Origin: Caryophanales bacterium
GTDB lineage: Bacteria > Bacillota_I > Bacilli_A > RFN20 > CAG-826
Length of the DNA stretch: 48,300 nucleotides
Direction of reading: 5' to 3'
Assembly (NCBI GenBank): GCA_016290145.1
Contig: JAEESX010000004.1
Coordinates: forward strand, 1-48,300
This document shows, piece after piece, positions 25,487 through 33,581 of the stretch. The position numbers and the translations under genes are program-made. Position 1 is the first letter of the stretch; each line of letters starts with the position of its first letter. The notes beneath the pieces were generated by a model, which saw only the letters and a list, made by a program, of their open reading frames with translations, was not told the DNA's origin and did no database searches.

Positions 25487-26535
25487 TATTTGTTTTCTCC
25501 TTCAGCTTCTGCTTTTGGGGCTTCTGCTTTTGGTTCTGCTTTCTTTCTTGGGGCTGGTTTTCTGGCAGGTTTTTTGCCTTCTTCACCATTAGCGGCGTTT
25601 CTAGCAGCTTCACGTTCCGCTTGTTCTTTTTCCCAAGCTTCTTGACGGGCTTGTCTTTCAGCTCTGATTCTTGCTAATTTTTCAGCGTTTTCTTTTTCTG
25701 TTTGATGAATGACATCTTTCATGGTGATGGATTCGCCTTCATCTTTAACGTATGCGACGACTGGTAAACCACCCTTGGATTCGACGATAGCATCAGCGAT
25801 AACCGCTAAGATTAAGCTAACGGAACGAATTGCATCATCGTTTGCTGGAATGACATAGTCAACGACATCTGGATCGCTGTTTGTGTCAATGATACCGAAC
25901 ACTGGGATATTTAATTTACGAGCTTCGGCAACAGCATTGTGTTCAACGCGTGGGTCAACGACGAATAACGCGTTTGGAACTTTTCTCATTTCCTTGATAC
26001 CTTCGAGGTTCTTGGATAATTTTTCTTTTTCTTTTCTAAGTTGAGCAGCTTCTTGTTTTGGTAAGAGGTCTAATTCGCCTTCTTCTTCTCTTCTTTCGAG
26101 TTCTTTCAAGAATCTGATTCTGGATTGGATGGTTTTGAAGTTTGTTAATGTACCACCTAACCAACGGTTGTTGATGTAGAAGGAGCCAGAACGTAATGCT
26201 TCAGCTTGGACTGCTTCTTGGCATTGTCTCTTTGTACCGACAAATAAGACTTTACCACCATTATCAACGATTTCTTTCATTGCCTTGTAAGCAACGCTAA
26301 CTAGATCGACTGTTTGTTGTAAGTCGAGAATGTAAACACCATTACGAGCACCATAGATGTATTTCTTCATCTTTGGGTTCCATCTGCGTGTTTGATGACC
26401 GAAATGGGAACCAGCTTCTAACAATTTTTTCATTGTAATGACTGGTGCATCAGGATCATGCATGACTGCTGCCATTTCATTAGCTGCAGGTGCCGCTTCT
26501 TCTTGAGCGACTACTTTCTTTTCTTCTTCACTCAT
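25486..26535 (-). CDS. rpsB: Ribosomal protein S2 with long N- and C-terminal extensions
   Basis: Small-subunit protein S2, 349 residues against the usual 230-260. The core begins at about residue 34 with [20 protein letters not shown] and runs to about 262, with [31 protein letters not shown] and [20 protein letters not shown]. The 33-residue leader is acidic and alanine-rich. The tail (about 262-349) starts as a charged, probably helical segment ([20 protein letters not shown]) and ends in alternating lysine, alanine, proline and glutamate. AAGGAGG lies 8 bases before the ATG. The gene has its own promoter and a structured leader. Confidence 0.97.
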   Translation of the reverse strand: MSEEEKKVVAQEEAAPAANEMAAVMHDPDAPVITMKKLLEAGSHFGHQTRRWNPKMKKYIYGARNGVYILDLQQTVDLVSVAYKAMKEIVDNGGKVLFVGTKRQCQEAVQAEALRSGSFYINNRWLGGTLTNFKTIQSRIRFLKELERREEEGELDLLPKQEAAQLRKEKEKLSKNLEGIKEMRKVPNALFVVDPRVEHNAVAEARKLNIPVFGIIDTNSDPDVVDYVIPANDDAIRSVSLILAVIADAIVESKGGLPVVAYVKDEGESITMKDVIHQTEKENAEKLARIRAERQARQEAWEKEQAEREAARNAANGEEGKKPARKPAPRKKAEPKAEAPKAEAEGENK

Positions 26536-26564
26536 TTTGTGAGCCTCCTTATGTTTTGTCCTCC

Positions 26565-26632
26565 ACTGTTTCTAGGAACTCAACCACCTCAAGCAATCTT
26601 TAGCGAGGCACAACGGGAGTTCAATCCGCAGT
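26565..26632 (-). promoter_or_regulatory. Structured leader of rpsB, likely autoregulatory
   Basis: Three nested stems can be drawn on the minus strand: ACTG with CAGT outside, GAACTC with GAGTTC in the middle, and GCCTC with GAGGT (one G-T pair) inside, separated by internal loops. A separate hairpin (CTGTG with CACAG, 26642-26658) precedes it. S2 is known to repress its own mRNA in several bacteria, so this is a good candidate for an S2-binding leader. I cannot confirm a match to a named family. Confidence 0.6.
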
Positions 26633-26666
26633 GTGTGTAGTCTGTGATTTATTCACAGCGTTTAAT

Positions 26667-26695
26667 ATATTAGCAAAAGCCTTTGTCTAAGACAA
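26667..26695 (-). promoter_or_regulatory. Promoter of rpsB-tsf
   Basis: On the minus strand TTGTCT, a 17-base spacer ending in TGC, then TAATAT: a well-spaced SigA promoter with an extended -10. The -35 box lies in the terminator hairpin of the preceding xerC gene. The leader would be about 120 bases long. Confidence 0.75.
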
Positions 26696-26698
26696 GGC
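26676..26698 (-). terminator. Weak terminator after xerC
   Basis: GCCTTGTCTTAGACAAAGGC forms a stem of about 9 bp with a short loop, followed by only TTTTGC on the minus strand. It overlaps the rpsB promoter. Confidence 0.55.
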
Positions 26699-26699
26699 A

Positions 26700-27638
26700 T
26701 TATTTATTTTCGTCCTTCTTTCGTGCACGAGGAAATGCGTCTATGTATGCTTGTTTCATCGCTTCAGCGGATATGTGGGTATAGACCTGTGTTGTATTGA
26801 GGGATGAATGACCCAAAAGTTCTTGAATAACCCGCAAATCTGCACCGTTTTCTAATAAATGGGTTGCAAAGCTGTGTCTAAGCAAGTGTGGATGTAAACC
26901 AACAAAAGTACCGGTTTTCTTCTCTATTTCATCGAGGATATATTCGAGTCCACGAGTAGTCATTTTTGGTTCTTTTAATTTTGTTGGATTATGAGGATAG
27001 TCGCTTAAGAAAAGCAATGAAGTGGTTACATTTTTCTGCATCAAAAGTTTTGGTCTAGACTCATTGATATAGCGTTGCACTATATCTCTACATTCATCAG
27101 TAAATGGGACCAAACGTTCCTTGTTTCCTTTACCTAAGACTCTCACGATTCTGGTTCTAAAGTTAATATCTTGAAGTGTCAAATCCACTAGTTCACTCGC
27201 ACGGAGACCACAGTAATAAAGCAAAGATAAAATGGCCTGATCTCTAAGTGCGAGTTCATCAGTTCTCTTTGCATTCTCATTTAAGATTTCTTGAATTTGG
27301 TCTCTATATAAAGCGTGTGGATATTTCTTATCAGTCTTTGGAGAATCAACGAGCAAGAATGGATTTTCTTGAACGATTTTATGGTCCACTAAGTAGTAAT
27401 AGAAATGTCTTAAAGAAGACAATCTTCTTTTGCATGACCTTTTTGAAATGCCAGCATTAAGTTCGTCAGTCAAAAAATTACGGATGGTGATTTGGTCCAC
27501 TTCATCCATTAATGTTCCTTCTTTTAATAAAAAGTCAAAGAACTTTTCGATATCGAATTTATAACTATCTACTGTCTTTTGAGAGTATTTTCTTTCGTTT
27601 AATAAATAGTCCAAAAAATCATGCGTTTGTTTATTCAT
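26700..27638 (-). CDS. xerC: Tyrosine recombinase XerC/XerD type
   Basis: A 312-residue site-specific recombinase, most likely the chromosome dimer resolution enzyme. The N-terminal SAM-like domain spans about 1-90 (FLDYLLNERKYSQKTVDSY). The catalytic domain keeps the R-K-H-R-H-Y set: CGLRASELVDL, GKGNKERLVPF, HLLRHSFATHLL, LLGHSSLNTTQVYTH. Position between topA and rpsB matches Bacillus codV (xerC), hence the name, though sequence alone does not separate XerC from XerD. There is no ribosome site; a -10-like TAAAAT lies 6 bases before the ATG. Confidence 0.93.
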   Translation of the reverse strand: MNKQTHDFLDYLLNERKYSQKTVDSYKFDIEKFFDFLLKEGTLMDEVDQITIRNFLTDELNAGISKRSCKRRLSSLRHFYYYLVDHKIVQENPFLLVDSPKTDKKYPHALYRDQIQEILNENAKRTDELALRDQAILSLLYYCGLRASELVDLTLQDINFRTRIVRVLGKGNKERLVPFTDECRDIVQRYINESRPKLLMQKNVTTSLLFLSDYPHNPTKLKEPKMTTRGLEYILDEIEKKTGTFVGLHPHLLRHSFATHLLENGADLRVIQELLGHSSLNTTQVYTHISAEAMKQAYIDAFPRARKKDENK

Positions 27639-27644
27639 AACGTT

Positions 27645-27650
27645 ATTTTA
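27645..27650 (-). promoter_or_regulatory. -10-like box of xerC
   Basis: TAAAAT on the minus strand lies 6 bases before the ATG, with no ribosome site between and directly downstream of the topA terminator. Consistent with a leaderless transcript, but the region is AT-rich and a chance match is possible. Confidence 0.35.
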
Positions 27651-27659
27651 ATTTATTAA

Positions 27660-27686
27660 AAGAAAAAACGGAAATTATTTCCGTTT
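27660..27686 (-). terminator. Terminator of topA, overlapping its stop codon
   Basis: A 9-bp perfect stem (AAACGGAAA with TTTCCGTTT) with a 3-base loop, followed by TTTC-TTTT on the minus strand. The topA stop codon lies at the loop of the hairpin. Confidence 0.85.
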
Positions 27687-29774
27687 CTTTTTATACATTT
27701 TTTCCATGTAGTTACAAGTTGGATAGTTGGTACATCCAAGGAAGTAACCATATTTGCCTCTCTTTTTAATGAGGTGTCCATCACATTGTGGGCACTTCTT
27801 AATATATTGAGATTCATCAATCACCACTTTTTCTTCTTTGACGTAGTGGCAGGTTGGGAATCCAGAACAGGCAACGAATCTCTTACCCTTCTTATCTTTA
27901 CGTTCCACAAGTGGCTTACCACAGATTGGGCATGTCTCACCAGTATAAACGACTTCTTTCTTTTCCTTTTGAACATACTTACAGGATGGGTAATTACTAC
28001 ATCCGATAAAGCGTCCGTTAGCGCCTTCTTTATAGACAAGTGGAGATCCACAAACTGGACATAAGTCACCAGTTGGTTCTTCTCTATCCTTGTACATGAT
28101 AACGTAAGCGTTATCAATTTGTTTAATGAAGGTGTTATAGAAACTAGATAAAGCTTGTACACGTGATTCAACTGCGGATTGTACGTTATCTAATTGTTCT
28201 TCCATCTTCGCGGTATATTTCGCGTTGATGATTTCTGGGAAATATTTGTTTAAGACATAAGCAGTCTTCTTACCTTGTTCGGTTGATGTAAGGATGCCAC
28301 CGACATCATCGACATACTTTCTATCTTTTAAAATCTTAATTGTGGATGCGTAGGTAGATGGTCTACCAATACCGACATCTTCCATTAATTTAACAAGCTT
28401 TGCTTCAGAATATTTTGCAGGTGCTTGTGTGAATTTTTGTTCACCACTCTTGCTGGTCACTAAAACGCTTGTGCCGACTTCAAGATTTGGGAAGTTGCCA
28501 CTGTAATCTTTTGGTTCTTCTGGATCATAATAAACGACTTCATAACCTTTGAAGACTGTGTGTGCGAGTTCAACTTTGAACTTCAAACCATTGCCTTCTA
28601 ATGTAATGGTCATCACTTCTTCTTTCTTTGGTTTCATCATGCTGGCTAAAGCACGATTATAAATCAATTTATAAAGACGATATTGATCGTTTGTTAAATA
28701 CTTCTTAATGGACTCTGGTGTTCTATGGTTAGATGTTGGACGAATAGCTTCGTGTGCATCTTGCATTAATTCGGTTTTCTTTTCTTTTTTAACGCGACCC
28801 AAATATTCTTTACCAAAGTTTTCTAAGATATAAGCGGTTGCTCTTTGCACGTATGTTTCACTTAAACGTGTAGAGTCAGTACGCATATAGGTAATTAAAC
28901 CGACGTGTTCGCCATCGACTTCGATACCTTCATATAACTTTTGGGCTTCTCTTTGTGTTTTATCAGTTTTGAACTTCAATCTCGCAAATGCTTCTTGTTG
29001 CATTGTGGATGTAGTAAATGGTTCTTTACTCTCTTTAGTTCTGAACTCTTTTTTAATTTCACTAATGGTTAAGTTTTCTGGGATTTGAGCGAGGATTTTG
29101 TTCGCTTCCTCTTCGTTATGAATCTTAACTTCTTCACCATTGACACTTACTAAAGTAAGTGGGAAATCCTTATATGTTAACTTGGCAGTGCTTAAAATAT
29201 TCCAATATTCTTCAGGAACAAAGGCTTCGATTTCTAAGTCGTGATCCGCGATTAATTTAAGTGTTGCGGATTGAACACGACCCGCACTACGAGAGTGAAT
29301 TTTCTTATATAAAAGAGTAGATAATTTAAATCCGATAATTCTATCTAAGATACGTCTAGTTTCTTGAGATGCAACGAGGTTTAGGTCAATGGTTCTTGGA
29401 GTCTTCATTGCTTCTGTAATGGAGTCTCTAGTAATTTCATGGAACTCTAATCTTTTGGTCTTATTTACATCTAAACCAAGCACTGTCGCTAAGTGCCAAG
29501 CAATGGATTCACCTTCTCTATCAGGGTCGGTTGCCAAAATAACTTCATCAGCATCACGTGCAGCTGCTCTTAATTTGCTCACTACACCTTCTTTATCTTT
29601 ATTAATAATATACGTAGGCGCGAAGCCGTTATCGACATCAACACCGAGTCCACCTTTGCCTTTTGTGGCTAGGTCACGGATGTGCCCTAGAGAGGCTTCG
29701 ACACGGTAGTCATCACCTAAGTAACGCTTAATTGTCGTACACTTGGCTGGAGATTCAACGATAACTAATTTCAT
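27675..29774 (-). CDS. topA: DNA topoisomerase I
   Basis: A 699-residue type IA topoisomerase that relaxes negative supercoils. The TOPRIM domain opens the protein (KLVIVESPAKCTTIKRYLG, then ILATDPDREGESIAWHL with the DxD-E pattern). The active-site tyrosine is in LITYMRTDSTRLSE near residue 297. Three four-cysteine zinc ribbons follow at the C-terminus (CPVCGSPL, CPICGKPL and CPQCDGHL, each with a second CxxxP/xxC pair), fitting Bacillus-type enzymes. It has its own promoter and ribosome site (AAAGGAG) and a strong terminator. Confidence 0.98.
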   Translation of the reverse strand: MKLVIVESPAKCTTIKRYLGDDYRVEASLGHIRDLATKGKGGLGVDVDNGFAPTYIINKDKEGVVSKLRAAARDADEVILATDPDREGESIAWHLATVLGLDVNKTKRLEFHEITRDSITEAMKTPRTIDLNLVASQETRRILDRIIGFKLSTLLYKKIHSRSAGRVQSATLKLIADHDLEIEAFVPEEYWNILSTAKLTYKDFPLTLVSVNGEEVKIHNEEEANKILAQIPENLTISEIKKEFRTKESKEPFTTSTMQQEAFARLKFKTDKTQREAQKLYEGIEVDGEHVGLITYMRTDSTRLSETYVQRATAYILENFGKEYLGRVKKEKKTELMQDAHEAIRPTSNHRTPESIKKYLTNDQYRLYKLIYNRALASMMKPKKEEVMTITLEGNGLKFKVELAHTVFKGYEVVYYDPEEPKDYSGNFPNLEVGTSVLVTSKSGEQKFTQAPAKYSEAKLVKLMEDVGIGRPSTYASTIKILKDRKYVDDVGGILTSTEQGKKTAYVLNKYFPEIINAKYTAKMEEQLDNVQSAVESRVQALSSFYNTFIKQIDNAYVIMYKDREEPTGDLCPVCGSPLVYKEGANGRFIGCSNYPSCKYVQKEKKEVVYTGETCPICGKPLVERKDKKGKRFVACSGFPTCHYVKEEKVVIDESQYIKKCPQCDGHLIKKRGKYGYFLGCTNYPTCNYMEKMYKKKRK

Positions 29775-29798
29775 TCATTCGCTCCTTTACCGCTCTAA

Positions 29799-29827
29799 AT
29801 TATGGACATGTCGGAAGTACTTGTCAA
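29799..29827 (-). promoter_or_regulatory. Promoter of topA
   Basis: On the minus strand a perfect TTGACA, a 17-base spacer and CATAAT. The leader to the topA ATG would be about 20 bases and contains the ribosome site. The spacer end contains the palindrome GACATGTC. Confidence 0.75.
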
Positions 29828-29887
29828 CTGCTTTGAAATCGATTTCCTATATTAAATAAAAGAGAACTTTATTTAAGATTTTTTTAT

Positions 29888-30661
29888 CTAATAATCGGAC
29901 ATCTCTTTTATCACATCATCGGCACTTTCAATGAGTATCGCACCATTGCTGATGAGACGATTACATTCCGATTTTTGACCTGCTGGATATGGCACGCACA
30001 TGACGTCCGCGTTTCCATTTAATGCTAATAAAGCGGTAGTCAAAGAACCCGAATTATACTTCGCTTCTGTGACCACTAAAGTCTTACTTAAACCAGCGAT
30101 TATTCGATTTCTAATCGGGAAATTTTCTGGACTTGGTTCATCATTTCCAGGATATTCACTTATTAATAAGTGTTTTTCTTTTATAGTTTCATACAAACTT
30201 AAATTTCTTTTTGGATAGCAATAATCAATTCCGCATCCTAAAATTGCGACAGTCTTGCCGCCTCTATCAATCGCTGCGGTATGCGCAATAGAATCAATCC
30301 CTATTGCCATACCCGAAACAATAACATAACCTTTCTCCGCTAAATCACCCGCTATCTCTGTGGTCATTCTTGTTCCATATTCTGAACAATCTCTTGAACC
30401 CACTACTGAAACGTTTTTGTAGTAGTCACAGATGATGCTTAAGTCTCCGTAATAGAACAATACAAAAGGTGGCTTCACTACTGATCGTAATGTCTGTGGA
30501 TACTCAGCATCTAACAATGTCACAGTCTTGCACTTCAAGTTTTGTGCTTTAGCGATAAATTCATCTTCGGGATGTTCTCTTAAACTAACTGCGTTCATGA
30601 CATCATCCCATTTTCCTTTGTATTTAATGACTAGGGCAATTAATGCTTCTCTAGAATTCAT
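29888..30661 (-). CDS. dprA: DNA processing protein DprA (Smf)
   Basis: A 257-residue Rossmann-like protein that binds incoming single-stranded DNA and loads RecA in transformation. Motifs are SVVGSRDCSEYGTRMT (near 85), IVSGMAIGIDSIAHTAAI (near 115), VAILGCGIDYCYPKRN (near 140) and the signature SEYPGNDEPSPENFPIRNRI (near 175), then AKYNSGSLTTALLAL. It lacks the extra C-terminal winged helix of longer versions. A strong ribosome site (AGGAGG) precedes it; it follows rnhB by 48 bases, so it probably belongs to the lepB-rbgA-rnhB operon. Presence of dprA alone does not show competence. Confidence 0.96.
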   Translation of the reverse strand: MNSREALIALVIKYKGKWDDVMNAVSLREHPEDEFIAKAQNLKCKTVTLLDAEYPQTLRSVVKPPFVLFYYGDLSIICDYYKNVSVVGSRDCSEYGTRMTTEIAGDLAEKGYVIVSGMAIGIDSIAHTAAIDRGGKTVAILGCGIDYCYPKRNLSLYETIKEKHLLISEYPGNDEPSPENFPIRNRIIAGLSKTLVVTEAKYNSGSLTTALLALNGNADVMCVPYPAGQKSECNRLISNGAILIESADDVIKEMSDY

Positions 30662-30709
30662 AAAAAATACCTCCTACTTAAGTAATAGGGGGCATTTCTT
30701 AATATTTTC

Positions 30710-31333
30710 TCAGAAAAGTTTTATTTCTTTTATTAATCTCTTTTTTATAGGAGCGTAGGTGAATCTATGAAGTCCTTTTTTAGGACCATATTTATCTAAG
30801 GCTTCTAGATGTATCTTTGTGCCATAACCTTTATGCTTTGCGATTTGGTATTCAGGATACTCTTTATCTAATTCTAAGCAGTAATGATCTCTACTGACTT
30901 TAGCGATAATTGATGCTGCCGCAACGCATAACGCTAAAGCGTCACCATGAATCAATGCTTCTCTTGGACAATCAAATTTATTCATTTTCACTGCGTCAGT
31001 GATAATCATGTCAAACTTATGATTCATATTCTCAATCGCACGTTCCATAGCAAGACGTGAAGCATTAAGAATATTTATTTTATCTATTTCTTCTGCGGTG
31101 CATCTACCTACACCATAGGCTATCGCGTTTTCCTTAATAATATTAAAGGCTTCTTCTCTTTGCTTTTCAGTCATTTGTTTAGAGTCATTAATAAGATCGC
31201 ATTTAAAATCTTTAGGAAGTATGACCGCACCCGCAAAAACGTCACCTAAAAGGCAACCTCTTCCGGCTTCGTCACAACCGACTATTAATTTAATATCCTT
31301 ACTATAATATTGTTGTTCGTAGTCTAGAGCCAC
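30710..31333 (-). CDS. rnhB: Ribonuclease HII
   Basis: A 207-residue enzyme that cuts the RNA strand of RNA-DNA hybrids and removes single ribonucleotides from DNA. The catalytic DEDD set is visible: LIVGCDEAGRGCLLGDVFAG near residue 17-36, DAVKMNK near 100, and the IHGDALALCVAAASIIAKVSRD-type region near 125-145. It overlaps the rbgA gene by 10 bases and follows its usual neighbours lepB and rbgA. Length is normal. Confidence 0.97.
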   Translation of the reverse strand: MALDYEQQYYSKDIKLIVGCDEAGRGCLLGDVFAGAVILPKDFKCDLINDSKQMTEKQREEAFNIIKENAIAYGVGRCTAEEIDKINILNASRLAMERAIENMNHKFDMIITDAVKMNKFDCPREALIHGDALALCVAAASIIAKVSRDHYCLELDKEYPEYQIAKHKGYGTKIHLEALDKYGPKKGLHRFTYAPIKKRLIKEIKLF

Positions 31334-32166
31334 TCTAAAGATATCCTTCCTAAAAGACCATCTTTAAATTCTTTTAATAAAAGTGATTCAGCTTTTAATA
31401 TATCTAAACGTCCACTACCAGCGAGTAGTCCACGCTTATTTGCAATCTCTTCAAGTATTGGTTTTGGTTCTGTGATTTCTTCAATACCAAAACGTTCTTT
31501 TAAAGCGTTTGGATAATGCTCTTTTAAGAACTTTAATAATATAGCCACAAGTTCATTATTTGGCAAAATATCTTCTCTAATTGAGCCCACTAATGCAAGA
31601 TTTGCGGCTTTTTCTTGGTTTTCATAACTCATTGGTAAAATACCTGGAGTATCTAAAAGCAAGAAGTCTTTATTAACTTTAATCCATTGTTCGCCACGTG
31701 TATAACCTGGCTTATTTTGGACACCTGCCGCTTTTCTTTTTGCTAATAAATTAATGAGGGATGACTTGCCAACATTAGGGATACCAATAATCATGGTTCT
31801 GATTGGTTGTGGTTTCATACCTCTCGCCATTTCCTTGGCCCATTTAGATTTGCCTAAACGGATAACAGCGTTAGAAATGGAATTATAAGAATTCTTATCA
31901 TTAACATTAACAACAAGAACTTCACTATCTTCAGTGCGGAAGTGTTTTTGCCATTTTGCAGTTTGTTTTGGATCCGCTAAATCAGCCTTTGTGAAAACAT
32001 ATAATTTCTTTTTGTGTTGAATGACTTTCTCCAAGTGCTCGTTAATTGATGATTTTGGAGCGCGTGCATCAAAAAGTTCGATGACGACATCAATCACCTT
32101 AACTTTCTCTTCTACTTCGTGGAGAGCCTTATTCATATGTCCAGGAAACCAATGAATGTTATTCAT
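31324..32166 (-). CDS. rbgA: Ribosome biogenesis GTPase RbgA (YlqF)
   Basis: A 280-residue circularly permuted GTPase needed for late assembly of the 50S subunit. The motif order is G4 (FTKADL, near 58), then G1 (GIPNVGKSSLINLL, near 130), G2 and G3 (LLDTPGILP, near 175), which defines the YlqF/YawG type. The N-terminal HWFPGHMNKAL is typical of RbgA. It follows lepB by nine bases, with AGGAG overlapping the spacer, and overlaps rnhB. Confidence 0.97.
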   Translation of the reverse strand: MNNIHWFPGHMNKALHEVEEKVKVIDVVIELFDARAPKSSINEHLEKVIQHKKKLYVFTKADLADPKQTAKWQKHFRTEDSEVLVVNVNDKNSYNSISNAVIRLGKSKWAKEMARGMKPQPIRTMIIGIPNVGKSSLINLLAKRKAAGVQNKPGYTRGEQWIKVNKDFLLLDTPGILPMSYENQEKAANLALVGSIREDILPNNELVAILLKFLKEHYPNALKERFGIEEITEPKPILEEIANKRGLLAGSGRLDILKAESLLLKEFKDGLLGRISLEWL

Positions 32167-32175
32167 ATAAATCTC

Positions 32176-32970
32176 CTAGTAGTATTTTGGGAAATGTCTC
32201 TTTCTTTGCTTACATTGATAAGAGATCTTTGTGCCATCAACTGTGGAATCTGGATCGATATGAGCATCGATAACACATGTACCTTCAATAGCCACTAAAA
32301 CACCAACGATATTATCTTTATAGATTGGTTTATTTTTAGAATAGCAATCAGAAGATGCTGAATAGTTATCACCCATCACCCAATATTCATCTTTTAATAA
32401 GTCATATTGAAAACCATCGTAATCAGGAATCTTTGCGATATCGATACGACGTTTAAATTTGAGTTTTTGTTCGACAAAATCTTCAGAACCGACTTTACGG
32501 ATTTCCACTTTAAGTGCTCTTTGAGCAAAGTCTTGTGCTTCAGCACCCCAAGCATCACCAGCAGCCTTTTTCTTTTGAGCTTCTACAAGCATTTCAGGGT
32601 CAACGCTAAATCTAACAGATTCGCCAGGAAGAGCATAGACTCTTTTAATCTTGTAGGATGCTTCATTTTCATTAAGGACATTTTCGCCGCCTGGAACGTA
32701 TTCGCCAACATAATCAGAAGTCCAAGGATAATAAGTTGTAATAATCTGGAAACGTTTAATACGGCTAATCGCACTATTGTGGTCATCAATAATACCGTAG
32801 TCAACGCGTTGTCCAACTTGTCCATGAAGTGTTGGTTCCATAGAAGAACCAGACACGAAAATGGAACGGAAATAATAGGAACGGAAAACCAAAGCAAAAG
32901 ATATGCACACGTTAATAATGAGCACTAAGTAAATGATTGGCCAAATGACGAGTTTAAACTTTTTCTTCAT
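32176..32970 (-). CDS. lepB: Type I signal peptidase
   Basis: A 264-residue membrane-anchored serine protease that removes signal peptides from exported proteins. One membrane helix (about 6-30) precedes the catalytic serine at position 43 in FVSGSSMEPTL. The catalytic lysine is in YKIKRVYALPGES near 113, and the DNYSASSDCYSK box (near 203) fits box E of the family. An insertion between the lysine box and box E (about 125-175, with QKKKAAGDAWGAEA) makes it longer than Bacillus SipS. It starts an operon with rbgA and rnhB behind a well-placed promoter. Confidence 0.95.
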   Translation of the reverse strand: MKKKFKLVIWPIIYLVLIINVCISFALVFRSYYFRSIFVSGSSMEPTLHGQVGQRVDYGIIDDHNSAISRIKRFQIITTYYPWTSDYVGEYVPGGENVLNENEASYKIKRVYALPGESVRFSVDPEMLVEAQKKKAAGDAWGAEAQDFAQRALKVEIRKVGSEDFVEQKLKFKRRIDIAKIPDYDGFQYDLLKDEYWVMGDNYSASSDCYSKNKPIYKDNIVGVLVAIEGTCVIDAHIDPDSTVDGTKISYQCKQRKRHFPKYY

Positions 32971-32993
32971 GCTTTGTCCTATTTTTCTTTCTC

Positions 32994-33022
32994 ATTATAT
33001 GAGTTTTAGCCAATAGTTGCAA
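32994..33022 (-). promoter_or_regulatory. Promoter of lepB-rbgA-rnhB(-dprA)
   Basis: On the minus strand TTGCAA, a 17-base spacer and TATAAT, about 24 bases upstream of the lepB start and just downstream of the rplS terminator. Confidence 0.72.
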
Positions 33023-33032
33023 CCGCGTAGCG

Positions 33033-33065
33033 TACAAAAAAAGAGCTCATTAATTTGAGCTCTTT
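33033..33065 (-). terminator. Terminator of rplS
   Basis: A perfect 10-bp stem (AAAGAGCTCA with TGAGCTCTTT) with a 6-base loop, followed by a run of T residues on the minus strand, starting 13 bases after the rplS stop. Confidence 0.93.
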
Positions 33066-33078
33066 TAATGTGTTGTGA

Positions 33079-33426
33079 TTAAAGAATTTCTTTAATACGA
33101 GCGGATTTACCGGAAAGCTTACGAATGTAAGTAATCTTGTTTCTTCTGACTTTACCGCGACGGACAACTGTAATGCCGGCGATAACAGGAGAATTGATTG
33201 GGAATGTTCTTTCCACACCGATGCCACTGGACATCTTACGAACGGTAAAGGTTTCGCTCACACCACCACCACGACGGCAAATAACGACGCCTTGGAAGTT
33301 TTGAATACGGGATTTGTTACCTTCGATAATTCTAACGGAAACTTTAATCTCGTCACCAGAAGAGAATTCTGGTAAATCTTTTCTGATTTGGCTGGCGGTG
33401 ACTTCATTTACTAAATTGTTATTCAT
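33079..33426 (-). CDS. rplS: Ribosomal protein L19
   Basis: A 115-residue large-subunit protein at the 30S-50S interface, of normal length. Characteristic stretches are [59 protein letters not shown] and the basic end [20 protein letters not shown]. The ribosome site AAGGAGG lies 8 bases before the ATG. It is monocistronic, with its own promoter, long leader and terminator. In related genomes it directly follows trmD; here trmD lies on the other strand (see the inversion finding). Confidence 0.98.
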   Translation of the reverse strand: MNNNLVNEVTASQIRKDLPEFSSGDEIKVSVRIIEGNKSRIQNFQGVVICRRGGGVSETFTVRKMSSGIGVERTFPINSPVIAGITVVRRGKVRRNKITYIRKLSGKSARIKEIL

Positions 33427-33512
33427 TTAGTAGACCTCCTTGTAACGATTTCTCTTGGTGTTCATTCTCAAGTTTGACAGCGGAGCACCCGTATCATGTT
33501 CAAAAAACATGC
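33427..33512 (-). promoter_or_regulatory. Leader of rplS, candidate L19 leader
   Basis: The leader of about 85 bases contains a hairpin (GCATGTT, loop, GAACATG-like) and, further on, GGTGCTC pairing with a GAACACC segment, before the ribosome site. An L19 leader family exists in low-GC Gram-positives; the position fits, but the fold was only judged by eye. Confidence 0.45.
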
Positions 33513-33518
33513 TTTAAT

Positions 33519-33547
33519 ATATTAACAACCTGCAATTTTATTTTCAA
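33519..33547 (-). promoter_or_regulatory. Promoter of rplS
   Basis: On the minus strand TTGAAA, a 17-base spacer and TAATAT, about 95 bases before the rplS start. It is back to back with the promoter of the plus-strand operon. Confidence 0.7.
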
Positions 33548-33565
33548 TCACTTTATTTATTTACA

Positions 33566-33574
33566 TGCTATAAT
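33566..33574 (+). promoter_or_regulatory. Extended -10 promoter of the plus-strand membrane protein gene
   Basis: TGCTATAAT is a perfect extended -10. It ends 7 bases before the ATG at 33582, so the transcript would start at or near the start codon. No ribosome site lies between. Confidence 0.6.
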
Positions 33575-33581
33575 GCTATCT

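Noticed and set aside
29845-29880. AT-rich inverted repeat (TTAAATAAA/TTTATTTAA) between topA and dprA as a terminator
   Set aside because: No T tract follows on the minus strand where dprA is read; the T run lies on the plus strand, which has no gene here.
32407-32928. A 173-residue plus-strand open frame opposite lepB
   Set aside because: lepB on the other strand has all catalytic motifs; this frame is its mirror, with no promoter or ribosome site.
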